Assembly: GCF_900638585.1 (NCBI RefSeq)
Contig: NZ_LR134523.1
Location: 770,001 to 834,000, forward strand
Reading direction: 5' to 3'
Length of the DNA: 64,000 nt
Origin: Aedoeadaptatus ivorii
GTDB lineage: Bacteria; Bacillota; Clostridia; Tissierellales; Peptoniphilaceae
Both the position numbers and the translations under genes were made by a program. The notes under the pieces were generated by a model. That model saw only the letters and a program-made list of their open reading frames with translations, had not been told where the DNA came from and searched no databases. Of the stretch, positions 55,115 through 64,000 are shown in pieces. The stretch's first letter is position 1; each line of letters opens with the position of its first letter.

Positions 55115-55898
55115 CAGACCGAGCATTCAATCCGCTGCGGAAGCGAAGGAACTGATGAATCTCGCATTGACCACCGGGCAAATGCTAATCGGCAACGGCG
55201 CGGAGATCTATCGGGCGGAAGATACCATTATGCGTATGTGCGAATCCCGCGCCAATATCCGCGACGTCGACGTCTTCGCCTTAAGTTCCGCCATATTTCT
55301 GTCCCTCGATTACGACAACGAGACCATTACGATTTTTAAGGACATCGATTCCTATGGAACGCATTTGGGACGCATACAGGCGCTGAATGCCTTCTCGAGA
55401 GAATTCGTCGAGAGCGATATTTCCCTTCGGGAGGCGCGGGAGCAGCTCCTGTCGATCTGGTCCATACCGGTCGCCCCGCCCCTTACAAAAATGTTCTTTA
55501 CCGGCATGTGCAGCGGCTCATTTGCCATGCTCTTCGGCGGAAACTGGGCGGATCTCGTCTATACGTTTTTGGTCGGCGCGATATTGAGTTTTTGCTTATA
55601 CCTAATGTCGAAACGGAATCTCACCTTTTTTCCGGAAGCCTTCTTCGGTACCTTGATCATCTCACTGCTCGCCCTTGTCGGTTCCTTTTGTTTCGCCGAA
55701 CTCCATATGGATATGATTATTATCGGCTCTATTATGCCCTTGGTGCCGGGTATGACGATCACCAATTCCTTTCGCGATATCATCAGCGGCGACTATCTCT
55801 CCGGCGTTATCGGAATTACGAAGGGCATCTTCGTCGCCCTCGCCATCGCTCTGGGCGTGGGCTTTGTTTTGAGTTTCTTAAAAGTATTGGGAGGCTGA
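55104..55898 (+). CDS. Threonine/serine exporter family protein, large subunit (ThrE, DUF1212)
   Basis: 264 residues: cytoplasmic N-terminal domain with the conserved MLIGNGAEIYRAEDT motif (about 30-45) and about five membrane helices from residue 130 on, including LVPGMTITNSFRDIISGDYLSG. Forms a pair with the next gene, as in many Firmicutes where the ThrE exporter is split. AAGGAGGACGCCA precedes the ATG. Confidence 0.9.
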   Translation: MKNNRPSIQSAAEAKELMNLALTTGQMLIGNGAEIYRAEDTIMRMCESRANIRDVDVFALSSAIFLSLDYDNETITIFKDIDSYGTHLGRIQALNAFSREFVESDISLREAREQLLSIWSIPVAPPLTKMFFTGMCSGSFAMLFGGNWADLVYTFLVGAILSFCLYLMSKRNLTFFPEAFFGTLIISLLALVGSFCFAELHMDMIIIGSIMPLVPGMTITNSFRDIISGDYLSGVIGITKGIFVALAIALGVGFVLSFLKVLGG

Positions 55899-55899
55899 T

Positions 55900-56400
55900 A
55901 TGTCCGGAAATATTCTATTGCTGTTTATAATCTCCGTCGCTGCGACCATCGGCTATGTGGTGCCCGTCGACGCCCCGAAACGCGCTATTTTACCCGGCGC
56001 CGTTATCGGCGCGATCGCCTATCTGATTTATTTGAAGGTCATGGATTTGGGCGGAAACGCCTTCTTCGGCGCCTTTGTCGCGGCATTTATGATCGGCAGC
56101 TGCGGCGAACTCTGCTCGCGCATCTTCAAAATGCCGTCGACCATCTTCAGTATGTCCGGCTTGATTACCCTGGTACCCGGCGGCGGCATGTACTATACCA
56201 TGAGCTATCTGATCCAGGAAAATATGGATTTGTTTCTGAAAGAAGCGGTAAAGACCTTTTCAATCGCCATCGCGCTTTCTGTGGGCATCGTCGCCTCTAC
56301 CCTTTTTTCGAGATCGCTGAAGAGTTTTCGACAGAGATCTATGAAAAACTCCTCCCGCCCTTTCGGCCGCTACCGGGACTTTCCGTCGATCAAATCATAA
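55900..56400 (+). CDS. Threonine/serine exporter family protein, small subunit (DUF3815)
   Basis: 166 residues with about four to five membrane helices and the FKMPSTIFSMSGLITLVPGG segment typical of the ThrE C-terminal module. It begins one base after the large subunit and has GGGAGGCTGAT upstream. The two proteins likely make one exporter for small neutral amino acids or related solutes. Confidence 0.9.
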   Translation: MSGNILLLFIISVAATIGYVVPVDAPKRAILPGAVIGAIAYLIYLKVMDLGGNAFFGAFVAAFMIGSCGELCSRIFKMPSTIFSMSGLITLVPGGGMYYTMSYLIQENMDLFLKEAVKTFSIAIALSVGIVASTLFSRSLKSFRQRSMKNSSRPFGRYRDFPSIKS

Positions 56401-56412
56401 ATTATGAACATG

Positions 56413-56441
56413 AAAAAAACGCGGGTCACCCGCGTTTTTTT
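56413..56441. terminator. Bidirectional terminator between thrE pair and rseC
   Basis: Perfect 13-bp stem (A7-CGCGGG, TCA loop, CCCGCG-T7). It serves convergent transcription from both sides: the recX-thrE run on the plus strand and the relA-rseC run on the minus strand. Confidence 0.93.
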
Positions 56442-56856
56442 ACATGATTCTTTTCATCCTGGGCGAAGTGTCCTGTTCTCTTCCCGCATCCGCCCGTTTT
56501 AATACGAAATAACTAATAAGCAGCGACAAAAATCCCAATCCAAAGATATACAGATCCCGATTTGCTACGCTATCTGCGATCAAGTATTGACCGGCAAAGA
56601 CGGCGATCAAAAATATCGCTAAGGGGATGCCGTACAATTTATAGATCGAACGCAAGACAAAGGTGTCGTTTACATACAACTCGACCCAATCTCCCACCTT
56701 GGCACCCAGTTCATTGGGCACTGCAATGTATTCGGTCTTCGATTCACAGGCGCCATTTGTGCAGGTGGCACAGGCGGAACCGCATGCGCCCTTTCGCGTC
56801 ACTTCCATATATGCCATGCCGTCTTTTACCGATACGACATGTCCCAGTTGATCCAT
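56440..56856 (-). CDS. SoxR-reducing system RseC family protein
   Basis: 138 residues with an N-terminal cysteine cluster (C-G-SAC-ATC-TNGAC, about residues 25-37) and two membrane helices (about 75-95 and 100-118). RseC/MucC proteins associate with Rnf-type electron transport in other bacteria, and the Cys cluster may bind metal or iron-sulfur. Role here is unknown. GAGGAGTGATTCT precedes the ATG; last gene of the relA-aspS run. Confidence 0.85.
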   Translation of the reverse strand: MDQLGHVVSVKDGMAYMEVTRKGACGSACATCTNGACESKTEYIAVPNELGAKVGDWVELYVNDTFVLRSIYKLYGIPLAIFLIAVFAGQYLIADSVANRDLYIFGLGFLSLLISYFVLKRADAGREQDTSPRMKRIM

Positions 56857-56860
56857 AGAA

Positions 56861-58639
56861 TCACTCCTCTACTACGCGTATATGCACTTCTTTCAATTGT
56901 TCCGCGGGAAGTTCTACCGGCGCTCCGGTCAACAGGTCGCTCGCCGATTGCGTCTTGGGAAAGGCGATTACGTGCCGCATATTTTTCTCTCCCGTAAGAA
57001 GCATGATCAGGCGGTCCAAACCATAGGCGAGTCCGCCGTGCGGCGGCGCACCGTAGCGGAAGGCTTCGATCAGAAATCCGAATTTTTCTTCCGCTTCTTC
57101 TTTGCTGAATCCCAGCGCCGCAAACATCTTATTTTGTACCGCAGCGTCGTGGATCCGAATGGATCCGCCGCCCATTTCGTCGCCGTTGATGACGATGTCG
57201 TACGCCTTGGCGCGACAGTTTGCGGGATCGGATTCGATCTTGTTCAAATCTTCGTCCATGGGAGCGGTAAAGGGATGGTGTTTTGCGACATAGCGCGCTT
57301 CCTCTTCGTCGTATTCGAAGAGGGGGAACTCTACGATCCAAAGCGGTGCGAGCACGTCTTCGGGGATCAGGTCCATCTCCTCGGCGATGTGGTTTCTCAG
57401 ATTTCCCAACGCAGCGTAGACCACGTCGTTTTTATCGGCCACAAAGAGTACGAGGTCGCCTTCTTCCGCGCCCGTGCGTTCAAAAATCGCATCCATACCT
57501 TCTTCGCCGACGAACTTCAGCACCGGCGACTGCGTGCCGTCGGCATTCCGCTTCGCCCAGGCGAGTCCGTGGGCGCCGAAGTCCTTCACATAATCGGTGA
57601 GTTTGTCTATTTTTTTTCGGGAATAGAAGGCGGCGCCATCTTTTACGACGATGGCGCGCACGCTGCCGCCTCCCGCCACGGCGTCGGCAAATACCTTAAA
57701 GCCCGATTCCGCCACCAAATCCGAAACATCCTTCAGCTCCATCGCAAACCGCACGTCGGGCTTATCCACCCCGTAGCGATCCATCGCCTCTCGGTAGGTC
57801 ATGCGGGGAAATGGCGTGGGAATTTCTTTTCCCAAAATTTCACGGAAGAGATGGGAAAGATAACGCTCGTTGACGTCGATCACATCTTCCGCCTCTACAA
57901 AGCTCAATTCCATATCGATCTGCGTAAACTCGGGTTGGCGGTTAAAACGCAGGTCCTCGTCGCGGAAGCAACGGGCGATCTGAATATACCGATCAAAGCC
58001 GCCGACCATCAAAAGCTGTTTCATCAGCTGCGGGGATTGCGGCAACGCATAAAACGCGCCTTCGTGAATGCGGCTGGGAACCAAGTAGTCCCGCGCCCCT
58101 TCGGGGGTGGGCTTGTTCAACATAGGTGTTTCTACTTCCGCAAAGCCTTCCGCATAGAAGAAGTCCCTGGTTAATTTATATACCCGGGAACGCGTTCTGA
58201 GAATCTCTTGGCTGCGGGGCTTGCGCAAATCCAAGGTTCGGTATTTTAGGCGCAGGTCGTCGGAAACCGCGTCGTCGTCTTTGACATAGATCGGCGGCAC
58301 GTCGGATTCGGACAAAATTTTCAGCTCTTCTGCCAAGATTTCTATTTTCCCCGTGGGAAGCTTGTCGTTTACAGAACTGCGCGGGCGCACGGTGCCTACC
58401 ACCGCGACGACAAATTCCGATCGCAATTTGGTCGCCTTTTCGAATAAGGCGGCATCCGTCTCGCCATTACAGACCGCCTGCACAATGCCGGTGTAGTCGC
58501 GAATGTCGGTAAATACCAAAGAACCCAGGTCGCGCGATTTGGCGACCCACCCCATGACGGTGACCTTCTCACCGATATGTTCTTCTCGTAACGTCCCACA
58601 TAAATGGCTCCGTTTCAGAGCACCCAGTGCTTCTCCCAT
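56861..58639 (-). CDS. aspS: Aspartate-tRNA ligase
   Basis: Class II synthetase charging tRNA-Asp (possibly also tRNA-Asn if nondiscriminating; not decidable here). OB-fold anticodon domain at the N-terminus, motif 2 FRDEDLRFNRQPEFTQID, bacterial insertion domain (about 290-420), and motif 3 GLAYGLDRLIMLL. ATG 58639 follows TTAGGAGGAATC; 592 residues is standard. Confidence 0.97.
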   Translation of the reverse strand: MGEALGALKRSHLCGTLREEHIGEKVTVMGWVAKSRDLGSLVFTDIRDYTGIVQAVCNGETDAALFEKATKLRSEFVVAVVGTVRPRSSVNDKLPTGKIEILAEELKILSESDVPPIYVKDDDAVSDDLRLKYRTLDLRKPRSQEILRTRSRVYKLTRDFFYAEGFAEVETPMLNKPTPEGARDYLVPSRIHEGAFYALPQSPQLMKQLLMVGGFDRYIQIARCFRDEDLRFNRQPEFTQIDMELSFVEAEDVIDVNERYLSHLFREILGKEIPTPFPRMTYREAMDRYGVDKPDVRFAMELKDVSDLVAESGFKVFADAVAGGGSVRAIVVKDGAAFYSRKKIDKLTDYVKDFGAHGLAWAKRNADGTQSPVLKFVGEEGMDAIFERTGAEEGDLVLFVADKNDVVYAALGNLRNHIAEEMDLIPEDVLAPLWIVEFPLFEYDEEEARYVAKHHPFTAPMDEDLNKIESDPANCRAKAYDIVINGDEMGGGSIRIHDAAVQNKMFAALGFSKEEAEEKFGFLIEAFRYGAPPHGGLAYGLDRLIMLLTGEKNMRHVIAFPKTQSASDLLTGAPVELPAEQLKEVHIRVVEE

Positions 58640-58647
58640 GATTCCTC

Positions 58648-60180
58648 CTAACAAATTCTATTGTCTATTTTCTGCAACCAATACGTCTTTTCTTCGCCAC
58701 GGGAACGATCGGCGAGATCCTGCCAGATCACCTTCGCGGCATGATCCATGCCCTGGCAGCCGGCGAGGAGCAAGACGTCTCCGGACTCTACCGCCGGCAG
58801 AATGCGGCGGATGGAATCGTCCAGTCGTTCGATAACGGGGATTTCGTAGCCCGCGTCCTGCATGACATTTTGAAAGGCTTCCAATTCCGCATCGGTGACC
58901 ACATCCTTCGAAGAAACCGCCTCGACGCTTTTGGTCGCATAGAAAGTCTTTAGCGGCAACCTCGCCATCCATTTCGCCGTTTCCACGGCATTTTCTCGAT
59001 TGAGTTCGGCGCCCCGGCTGCCCCGAATGGCATAGAGGATGTGAAGATTCTTGTATTCCATCGCGTGCAGGGTCTCGAGGGTGACCTCTATGTTTTTCGT
59101 ATTGGCAAAATGGTCGTCGAGGATCATATAATCGCCGCGGTAGATCAGTTCAAAACGCCGTTCCACGCCCGAAAATTCTTCCATGGCGCGTCGGACGGTT
59201 TGGGGATCGACGCCGCCCAACAGTCCGAAGGTCATTGCCATCATGGCATTTAATACCGAATGGTATCCCGCCACCTGTAAATGCACGGGGATTTCTACAC
59301 TCGGAAGCGTCCATCGGCCTTTCGTCGATTCCCGCGCCACGCGATACGTAAACTTGGCAAAGCCCGTCGAAATGTCTATACCCTCGATGCGCGCCATCGC
59401 CTCTTCGTCGATGGCGGCGGTAAACACCTGTCCCTTGGTGTCTTCGGCAAGTGCCGCAATCAAAGGCGCATCCACATTTAATAGCACGGCGGTGTCTTCG
59501 TCGGCATGGCGGATCAGTCGGCTCTTATAGTGAAAGTAGTTTTCGAAGGTGCCGTGCTGTTCCAAGTGCTCCACGGAAATATTGTTAAAGCTGACGATGT
59601 CGAATTCGATGCCGCGCGACCGATAGAGTTCCTGGGCGGAGGAAGAAACCTCCATTACCACCACTTCGATCCCCGCATCGGCCATATTTCTAAGATGTTC
59701 TTGCAGGTGGATGCTTTCCGGCGTCGTCAAAATCGCAGGAATCGACACATCACCGTATTGTACCGCCACGGTACCCACCATGCCGACCCGATAGCCCGCC
59801 GCCTTAAAGATATCGCGAACCATAAAGGCGGTAGAAGTCTTGCCATTGGTGGCGGTGACGCCGAATATTTCCATCTGCCGCGAAGGATGGTCAAAGTAGA
59901 TACAGGCGAGGTCGGCAAGCGCCTTGCGCGTGTTTTCGACGCGCACCTGCGGAATATCTGCTTCCACGAATTTTTCTACGACCGCAAGATAGGCACCCTT
60001 TTCTTTGGCTTGTGCGACATAATCGTGTCCATCCGCCAAGACGCCTTCGATGGCGACGAAGATGTCTCCCGTCTCGATCTCTCGAGAGTCGTGGGAGATG
60101 CGGCGAATTTCAACGTCTTCATCTATTTGTCCTCTCCGCTCGGCAATGGGTATGCCGGCGAGCAATGTATTGAGTTTCAT
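58648..60180 (-). CDS. MurE-like Mur ligase (UDP-MurNAc-tripeptide synthetase family), divergent
   Basis: 510 residues with the three-domain Mur ligase layout: N-terminal UDP-binding part (SHDSREIETGDIFVAIEG), ATP-binding GVTATNGKTSTA, EVSSSAQELYRSRGIEFD, the NNISVEHLEQHGT segment and a carbamylatable Lys in FHYKSRL. The C-terminal domain lacks the DNPR (meso-DAP) or DNP-type (Lys) motif expected in MurE, and GDRDKGKR is replaced by a GSRGAELNREN-like run. So the added residue, or even the substrate, is uncertain; a paralogue of MurE is possible. In many Clostridia hisS occupies this slot. Confidence 0.75.
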   Translation of the reverse strand: MKLNTLLAGIPIAERRGQIDEDVEIRRISHDSREIETGDIFVAIEGVLADGHDYVAQAKEKGAYLAVVEKFVEADIPQVRVENTRKALADLACIYFDHPSRQMEIFGVTATNGKTSTAFMVRDIFKAAGYRVGMVGTVAVQYGDVSIPAILTTPESIHLQEHLRNMADAGIEVVVMEVSSSAQELYRSRGIEFDIVSFNNISVEHLEQHGTFENYFHYKSRLIRHADEDTAVLLNVDAPLIAALAEDTKGQVFTAAIDEEAMARIEGIDISTGFAKFTYRVARESTKGRWTLPSVEIPVHLQVAGYHSVLNAMMAMTFGLLGGVDPQTVRRAMEEFSGVERRFELIYRGDYMILDDHFANTKNIEVTLETLHAMEYKNLHILYAIRGSRGAELNRENAVETAKWMARLPLKTFYATKSVEAVSSKDVVTDAELEAFQNVMQDAGYEIPVIERLDDSIRRILPAVESGDVLLLAGCQGMDHAAKVIWQDLADRSRGEEKTYWLQKIDNRIC

Positions 60181-61553
60181 AGTAATTCTCCTAAATACTT
60201 GGATTTTTTCCGCACGACTTCGCCGAAACGATCCGTATAGTCTCTTAAATTACGGAAATTCGAAAACTTCATAACGGTCTTTCTGGACGCATCGACCAAT
60301 TTCGTCGTCGCCGACATTCCCACGCCGATGACCGAATGGATTTCTTCCATCATAATCATATTATACAACGATTCGTACCCGGGCAGCGAATAGCCGATAT
60401 TCGATCCATTGCCGAGTATCCTCTTCTGCCGGTACAGATAATAGGGAATGTAGCCGGCCGCTTTTAAGCGGTTATAGCTGTATTGTTGCATGCGCGTCGT
60501 ATTCTTTTGGAAGACGCCGCGGTTTTCGAAGATCTTCGATCCGTTTTTCAAAGACAATACGTGCACGGTGATATTTTCGGGAGAGAGCGGGATCAACGAA
60601 TCCAAGGTATACGAGAGTTCGTCCATCCCCTCTCCGTCTAGGCCGAGGATCAAATCCATATTGATCGCCATATCCGTGGTATTTCGTACCAAATCGTATG
60701 CGTTTAAAATGTCCTCTTTATTGTGAGGACGTCGAATGCGCACCAAGGTCTCATCGACCATGGTCTGGGGATTGATGCTGATCCTCGATACGGGATAGCC
60801 TTTGAGCATCGCCATCAATTCCGGCGTAATCGTCTCGGGCCTTCCGGCTTCGAGGGTAAACTCCCGGTCGCCAAAGGAGCGCAAGCGATCGAGTATCATC
60901 GCCAGCTCTTCCGCCGCGATGGAGGTGGGCGTGCCGCCGCCAATATATATGGTCGCGGGCGCCTTGTCGAGTTTTCTGAGAACGAAGTCCAGCTCCATCA
61001 GCAGGTACTTCATATAGTGGCGTACGGCTTCTTTGTTTCCGGACCCGATGGTGGGATAGCTGCAGTACTCGCACCGACTCGGGCAAAAGGGAATGTGGAT
61101 ATATAGCGAGTATCCTTTTCCCTTTAAGTGATCGGTCTTTGCCGCTTCCAAACGGGCAATCTCCAGCAACAGATCGGCGATCTCCGGATGCACCAAATAC
61201 GACTCGATCAAAAAGTCTCGTGCCGCATCTCCCATAATTTTTCTGCGTTTTTGCATAAATTTGACCGGTCTCGTACCGGTCAAAGAGCCCCATAGGGATT
61301 TTTCCTTCGCGGGATGATCCACTTCGCGCACGATCCAGGCGGCGATATGGCGTTTGGTTTCGTACTCCCCTACATTTTCGAATGTCTTTTCGTATTGGCG
61401 CTCGCCCACGGACAAAATGGCGCGCTTTGTATCCGCCGTCGTCTCGAGTACGAGAAAAAGCTCGCCCGAGGTCTCGAAGGCGGGAAAATAAATCCGCAAG
61501 AGCTCGTATAGGGTGTGGATCTCGGAATCCGTTGCGTTTACGATACGAATCAT
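60177..61553 (-). CDS. hemZ: HemZ-type radical SAM coproporphyrinogen dehydrogenase-like protein
   Basis: 458-residue radical-SAM protein with CPSRCEYC cluster motif (about residues 156-163) and the HemN-like IYIGGGTPTS segment; an extra N-terminal region of about 150 residues is typical of HemZ. HemZ is linked to oxygen-independent haem synthesis, but in a fermentative anaerobe the true substrate may differ. It overlaps the murE-like gene and the MBL gene by four bases each. Confidence 0.87.
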   Translation of the reverse strand: MIRIVNATDSEIHTLYELLRIYFPAFETSGELFLVLETTADTKRAILSVGERQYEKTFENVGEYETKRHIAAWIVREVDHPAKEKSLWGSLTGTRPVKFMQKRRKIMGDAARDFLIESYLVHPEIADLLLEIARLEAAKTDHLKGKGYSLYIHIPFCPSRCEYCSYPTIGSGNKEAVRHYMKYLLMELDFVLRKLDKAPATIYIGGGTPTSIAAEELAMILDRLRSFGDREFTLEAGRPETITPELMAMLKGYPVSRISINPQTMVDETLVRIRRPHNKEDILNAYDLVRNTTDMAINMDLILGLDGEGMDELSYTLDSLIPLSPENITVHVLSLKNGSKIFENRGVFQKNTTRMQQYSYNRLKAAGYIPYYLYRQKRILGNGSNIGYSLPGYESLYNMIMMEEIHSVIGVGMSATTKLVDASRKTVMKFSNFRNLRDYTDRFGEVVRKKSKYLGELL

Positions 61554-62170
61554 AGGAGCTGCCGAATAAAGGGATTAGAGCGCTTCTCATCGTCGATGGT
61601 GGTCTCGAAACCGTGACCGGACAATACGACGGCGTTTTCGTCGCAGTTTGTCAGTTTTCTGAGGGAATCCGCCATGGCGTGGATATCGCCCAAGGGAAAG
61701 TCGGTCCTTCCGATCGACCCTTGAAACAAGGTGTCGCCGCTCAAGATCAGGTCCTCGTAAAAGTAGCAGACGGAACCGGGGGTATGCCCGGGCGTATGCA
61801 TCACGCGAATTTCGCCACATTCGAGTTCGATCGTATCGCCGTCTTCGACCAACACGTCGGGCGCACGATCGGGCACTTCGCCGCCCAACATGGCGACAAA
61901 GTTGTGGTCGGCGCTCTCATAGATCACCATCTCCTCCTTGTGCATATATACTTTCACGCCCAAAGCGTCGCGAACGCGATTTAAGGCCGATATATGGTCG
62001 CCGTGGGCGTGGGTAAGCAAAATAGCCTCGACTTTTACGCCCGCAGCTTCGACGATGGCGAGAATTTTATCGCCCTCTGCACCGGGATCTACGAGAAATC
62101 CGCGCTTCTTTTCGTCATAGACCAAATAGGCATTGGTCATACCGCCGACGAGTATTCTCTGATAGCCCAT
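61550..62170 (-). CDS. Metallo-beta-lactamase-fold hydrolase (glyoxalase II-like)
   Basis: 206 residues with LTHAHGDHISAL zinc motif, the later HTPGHTPGSV and SGDTLF motifs, and a final SGHGFETT. This is the common YcbL/GloB-like protein found between dtd and hemZ in Clostridia. Substrate unknown; a thioester hydrolase role is inference. Confidence 0.9.
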   Translation of the reverse strand: MGYQRILVGGMTNAYLVYDEKKRGFLVDPGAEGDKILAIVEAAGVKVEAILLTHAHGDHISALNRVRDALGVKVYMHKEEMVIYESADHNFVAMLGGEVPDRAPDVLVEDGDTIELECGEIRVMHTPGHTPGSVCYFYEDLILSGDTLFQGSIGRTDFPLGDIHAMADSLRKLTNCDENAVVLSGHGFETTIDDEKRSNPFIRQLL

Positions 62171-62619
62171 TAGAAGCTCCTTTCGCTGTCTAATAAAATC
62201 GTCACTGGACCGTCGTTAATCATCTCTATCTGCATATCGGCGCCAAATTGACCCGTAGCGACAGAAAATCCCTTCTTTTCTACATAGGCAATCAAATCCT
62301 CGTAGACCGCTTCCGAGATCTCTCCTTTGGCGGCGCGGATATAACTGGGACGGTTGCCTTTTTGGGCATCGCCGTAGAGCGTAAACTGACTGACAATCAT
62401 AATTTCGCCCCCGGTGTCTTGGACGTTGACGTTCATAACGCCTTCTTCGTCGGGGAAAATTCGTAGGCCCGTGATTTTCTTTCCGATATATTCGATATCC
62501 TTTTTGTCGTCTTCTTCTCGAATGCCTATGAGTACCATCAATCCCGCGTCGATCCGCGAAATAATTTCCCCGTCGACGGAGACGGTAGCATATTTTACTC
62601 GTTGCACCACTGCGCGCAC
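62170..62619 (-). CDS. dtd: D-aminoacyl-tRNA deacylase
   Basis: Removes D-amino acids (and glycine from tRNA-Ala) from mischarged tRNAs. MRAVVQRVKYATVSVDGEI start, SQFTLYGDAQKGNRPSY and the cross-subunit NDGPVTILLDS motif are diagnostic; 149 residues. Its stop overlaps the MBL gene start. Follows relA by nine bases. Confidence 0.97.
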   Translation of the reverse strand: MRAVVQRVKYATVSVDGEIISRIDAGLMVLIGIREEDDKKDIEYIGKKITGLRIFPDEEGVMNVNVQDTGGEIMIVSQFTLYGDAQKGNRPSYIRAAKGEISEAVYEDLIAYVEKKGFSVATGQFGADMQIEMINDGPVTILLDSERSF

Positions 62620-62628
62620 GTTGACCTC

Positions 62629-64000
62629 CTAACCGCTGACCCGATATACTTCAAATACATTTTCGATATTTTTGAGCTTCTTTAGCAGACGCGAGAGCTC
62701 GTCGATATGATGGATTCGCACCGTAATGCGAACCACCAAAAAATGATCCTTGTCTTCCCGCGCCGAAAGGTTTTGAATGTCCAGTCGGGAATCGTGAATC
62801 CGATTGGCGATATCTGCCAATACATTGTTTTTGTTGGCGGCGCGAATTTCGATCTCCGCGCTATACGTCTCGTTTTCGCCCATATCCCACCGAACAGGAA
62901 TCAATCTCTCTTCTTCCAGGTTGTTCTTCAGATTGATGCAGTCCGAGCGGTGGATGCTGATCCCGCGGCCCATGGTAATAAATCCCACGATTTCGTCTCC
63001 GGGTACAGGCGTACAGCACTTGGCGATGCGGACCTTTACATTGTCGATACCCTTTACCTGAATGCCGTTGGTGTTTCGCTGTTCCTTCTTTTCCGCCACC
63101 GGGATCTCTTCGGCGCGCACCGGCGCAGTCCTGTGCTTTCGCTCTTCCTTCTTCATATAGTCGGAGAGTTTCGCGGTCACCTGCCGCACGCTCATACTGC
63201 CGTAGCCGATCTGCGCGTATAGATCGTCGAGGTCGTCGAATTTCAGACGCTCCTTTACATCTTCCATCCAATCGTCACGAACGAAATCGGAGGGTCGGTA
63301 TCCCAGTTTTTTGGCCTCTTGTTCGATCATTTCTCGTCCGCGCAGGATATTCTTGTCCCGATCCTTGACCTTAAAGTACTGTTTGATCTTGGTCTTCGCC
63401 TGCGGGCTCTGTACGATTTTTAGCCAGTCGAGAGAGGGCTGTGAATTCTTATTGGTAATGACTTCGACGATCTCCCCGTTTTTGAGTTTGTGGCTCAACG
63501 GGACGATCCGGCCGTTGATCTTTGCGCCCACACAGGTATTTCCCACTGCGGTATGCACCCGGTAGGCGAAGTCGATGGGCGTAGAGCCATCCGGCAGATT
63601 GATCACATCGCCATTGGGCGTAAAGACAAATACTTCGTCGGCAAAGAAGTCGACCTTCAAAGTTTCCATAAATTCGTTGGGGTCTTTGAGGTCCTTTTGC
63701 CACTCCAAAAGCTGGCGCAGCCAAGTCAGATTTTCGTCAAAACTGGTGGACTTCTTCGTGCCTTCTTTATACTTCCAATGGGCCGCAATCCCGTATTCGG
63801 CGGTTTTGTGCATCTCCCAAGTGCGAATTTGTACCTCGAAGGTCTCGCCCCGATCGTCGATGACCGTGGTGTGGAGGGACTGATACTTATTCGGCTTCGG
63901 CATGGAGATATAGTCCTTAAATCGCCCGGGGATCGGCTTATACATGGTGTGAACCACGCCCAGCGCACCATAGCAATCCTTGATGTCATCTACCAAAATC
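62629..64000 (-). CDS. RelA/SpoT (p)ppGpp synthetase/hydrolase, C-terminal part
   Basis: The gene runs off the right end of the window, so the N-terminal HD hydrolase part is not seen. The visible 455+ residues contain the end of the synthetase domain (GRFKDYISMPKPNKYQSLHT, FEVQIRTWEMH), TGS (VFTPNGDVINLPDGSTPIDFAYRVH), a helical region, zinc-finger-like CCTPVPGDEIVGF, and a C-terminal ACT domain. Alarmone synthesis for the stringent response; likely the bifunctional Rel of Firmicutes. Confidence 0.95.
   Translation of the reverse strand, partial: ILVDDIKDCYGALGVVHTMYKPIPGRFKDYISMPKPNKYQSLHTTVIDDRGETFEVQIRTWEMHKTAEYGIAAHWKYKEGTKKSTSFDENLTWLRQLLEWQKDLKDPNEFMETLKVDFFADEVFVFTPNGDVINLPDGSTPIDFAYRVHTAVGNTCVGAKINGRIVPLSHKLKNGEIVEVITNKNSQPSLDWLKIVQSPQAKTKIKQYFKVKDRDKNILRGREMIEQEAKKLGYRPSDFVRDDWMEDVKERLKFDDLDDLYAQIGYGSMSVRQVTAKLSDYMKKEERKHRTAPVRAEEIPVAEKKEQRNTNGIQVKGIDNVKVRIAKCCTPVPGDEIVGFITMGRGISIHRSDCINLKNNLEEERLIPVRWDMGENETYSAEIEIRAANKNNVLADIANRIHDSRLDIQNLSAREDKDHFLVVRITVRIHHIDELSRLLKKLKNIENVFEVYRVSG

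Noticed and set aside
56882-58174. 430-residue plus-strand open frame opposite aspS
   Set aside because: Antisense to a fully conserved synthetase; composition is His/Arg/Phe-rich as expected for a shadow of a biased gene.
1-64000. CRISPR arrays, tRNA or rRNA genes, insertion sequences
   Set aside because: I saw no regularly spaced repeats, no cloverleaf-like segments in the short gaps, and no transposase genes or long terminal repeats.

Overview
The window is a gene-dense, fully chromosomal housekeeping segment from a low-to-mid GC Firmicute. PolC, RNase Y, RnpM/YlxR, a YneA-LexA divergon, a SpoIIIE-type FtsK, HemZ and short intergenic gaps all fit that group. Rubrerythrin and the oxygen-independent HemZ-type enzyme suggest an anaerobe. 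The gene orders resemble Clostridia/Tissierellia, and a Peptoniphilaceae-like anaerobic coccus is my best guess, but this is inference from gene content and order only. No rRNA, tRNA, insertion sequence, prophage or CRISPR array is visible.

Layout. Plus strand, 44-10698: rpsB-tsf-pyrH-frr-uppS-cdsA-rseP-ispG-polC (translation factors, isoprenoid/lipid carrier and phospholipid steps, replicative polymerase). Plus, 10772-20939: rimP-nusA-rnpM-infB-rbfA-nrnA-truB-ribF, then rpsO-pnp with a probable S15-binding leader. Plus, 20990-31198: dut, then a long run ftsK-rimO-pgsA-cinA-recA followed by an SbcD-like nuclease, the N-terminal half of a Rad50-like ATPase, a small coiled-coil protein and the C-terminal half of the ATPase. 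A LexA-like box sits at the predicted transcription start of this run. Plus, 31293-33935: rny and a Xer-type recombinase.

33936-35521 is an SOS control region: an AT-rich stretch with no convincing gene but two LexA-like boxes and a long palindrome, then yneA (minus) and lexA (plus), diverging from an intergenic stretch packed with LexA-like boxes. From 35557 the window is mostly minus strand: miaB-mutS-mutL-miaA-(PLP lyase), rubrerythrin, rpmE-DUF1385-prmC-prfA, and FHA-ftsW/rodA-PBP-ispD-ispF-fba-fsa-glpX. A short plus-strand run, recX-GIY-YIG-thrE pair (54243-56400), interrupts this. The right end is a minus operon relA(partial)-dtd-MBL-hemZ-murE-like-aspS-rseC that continues past the window.

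The most interesting element is the recA-linked split Rad50/SbcC-like set (27864-31198), apparently under SOS control through the shared ftsK promoter. Other points of interest are a promoter followed by an intrinsic terminator ahead of the nusA operon, an inverted repeat over the rny -10 element, the AT-rich SOS-boxed block beside lexA, a MurE-like ligase lacking the usual amino-acid-selectivity motif, and genes missing from canonical slots (dxr, ylxQ, rho, murA, hisS).
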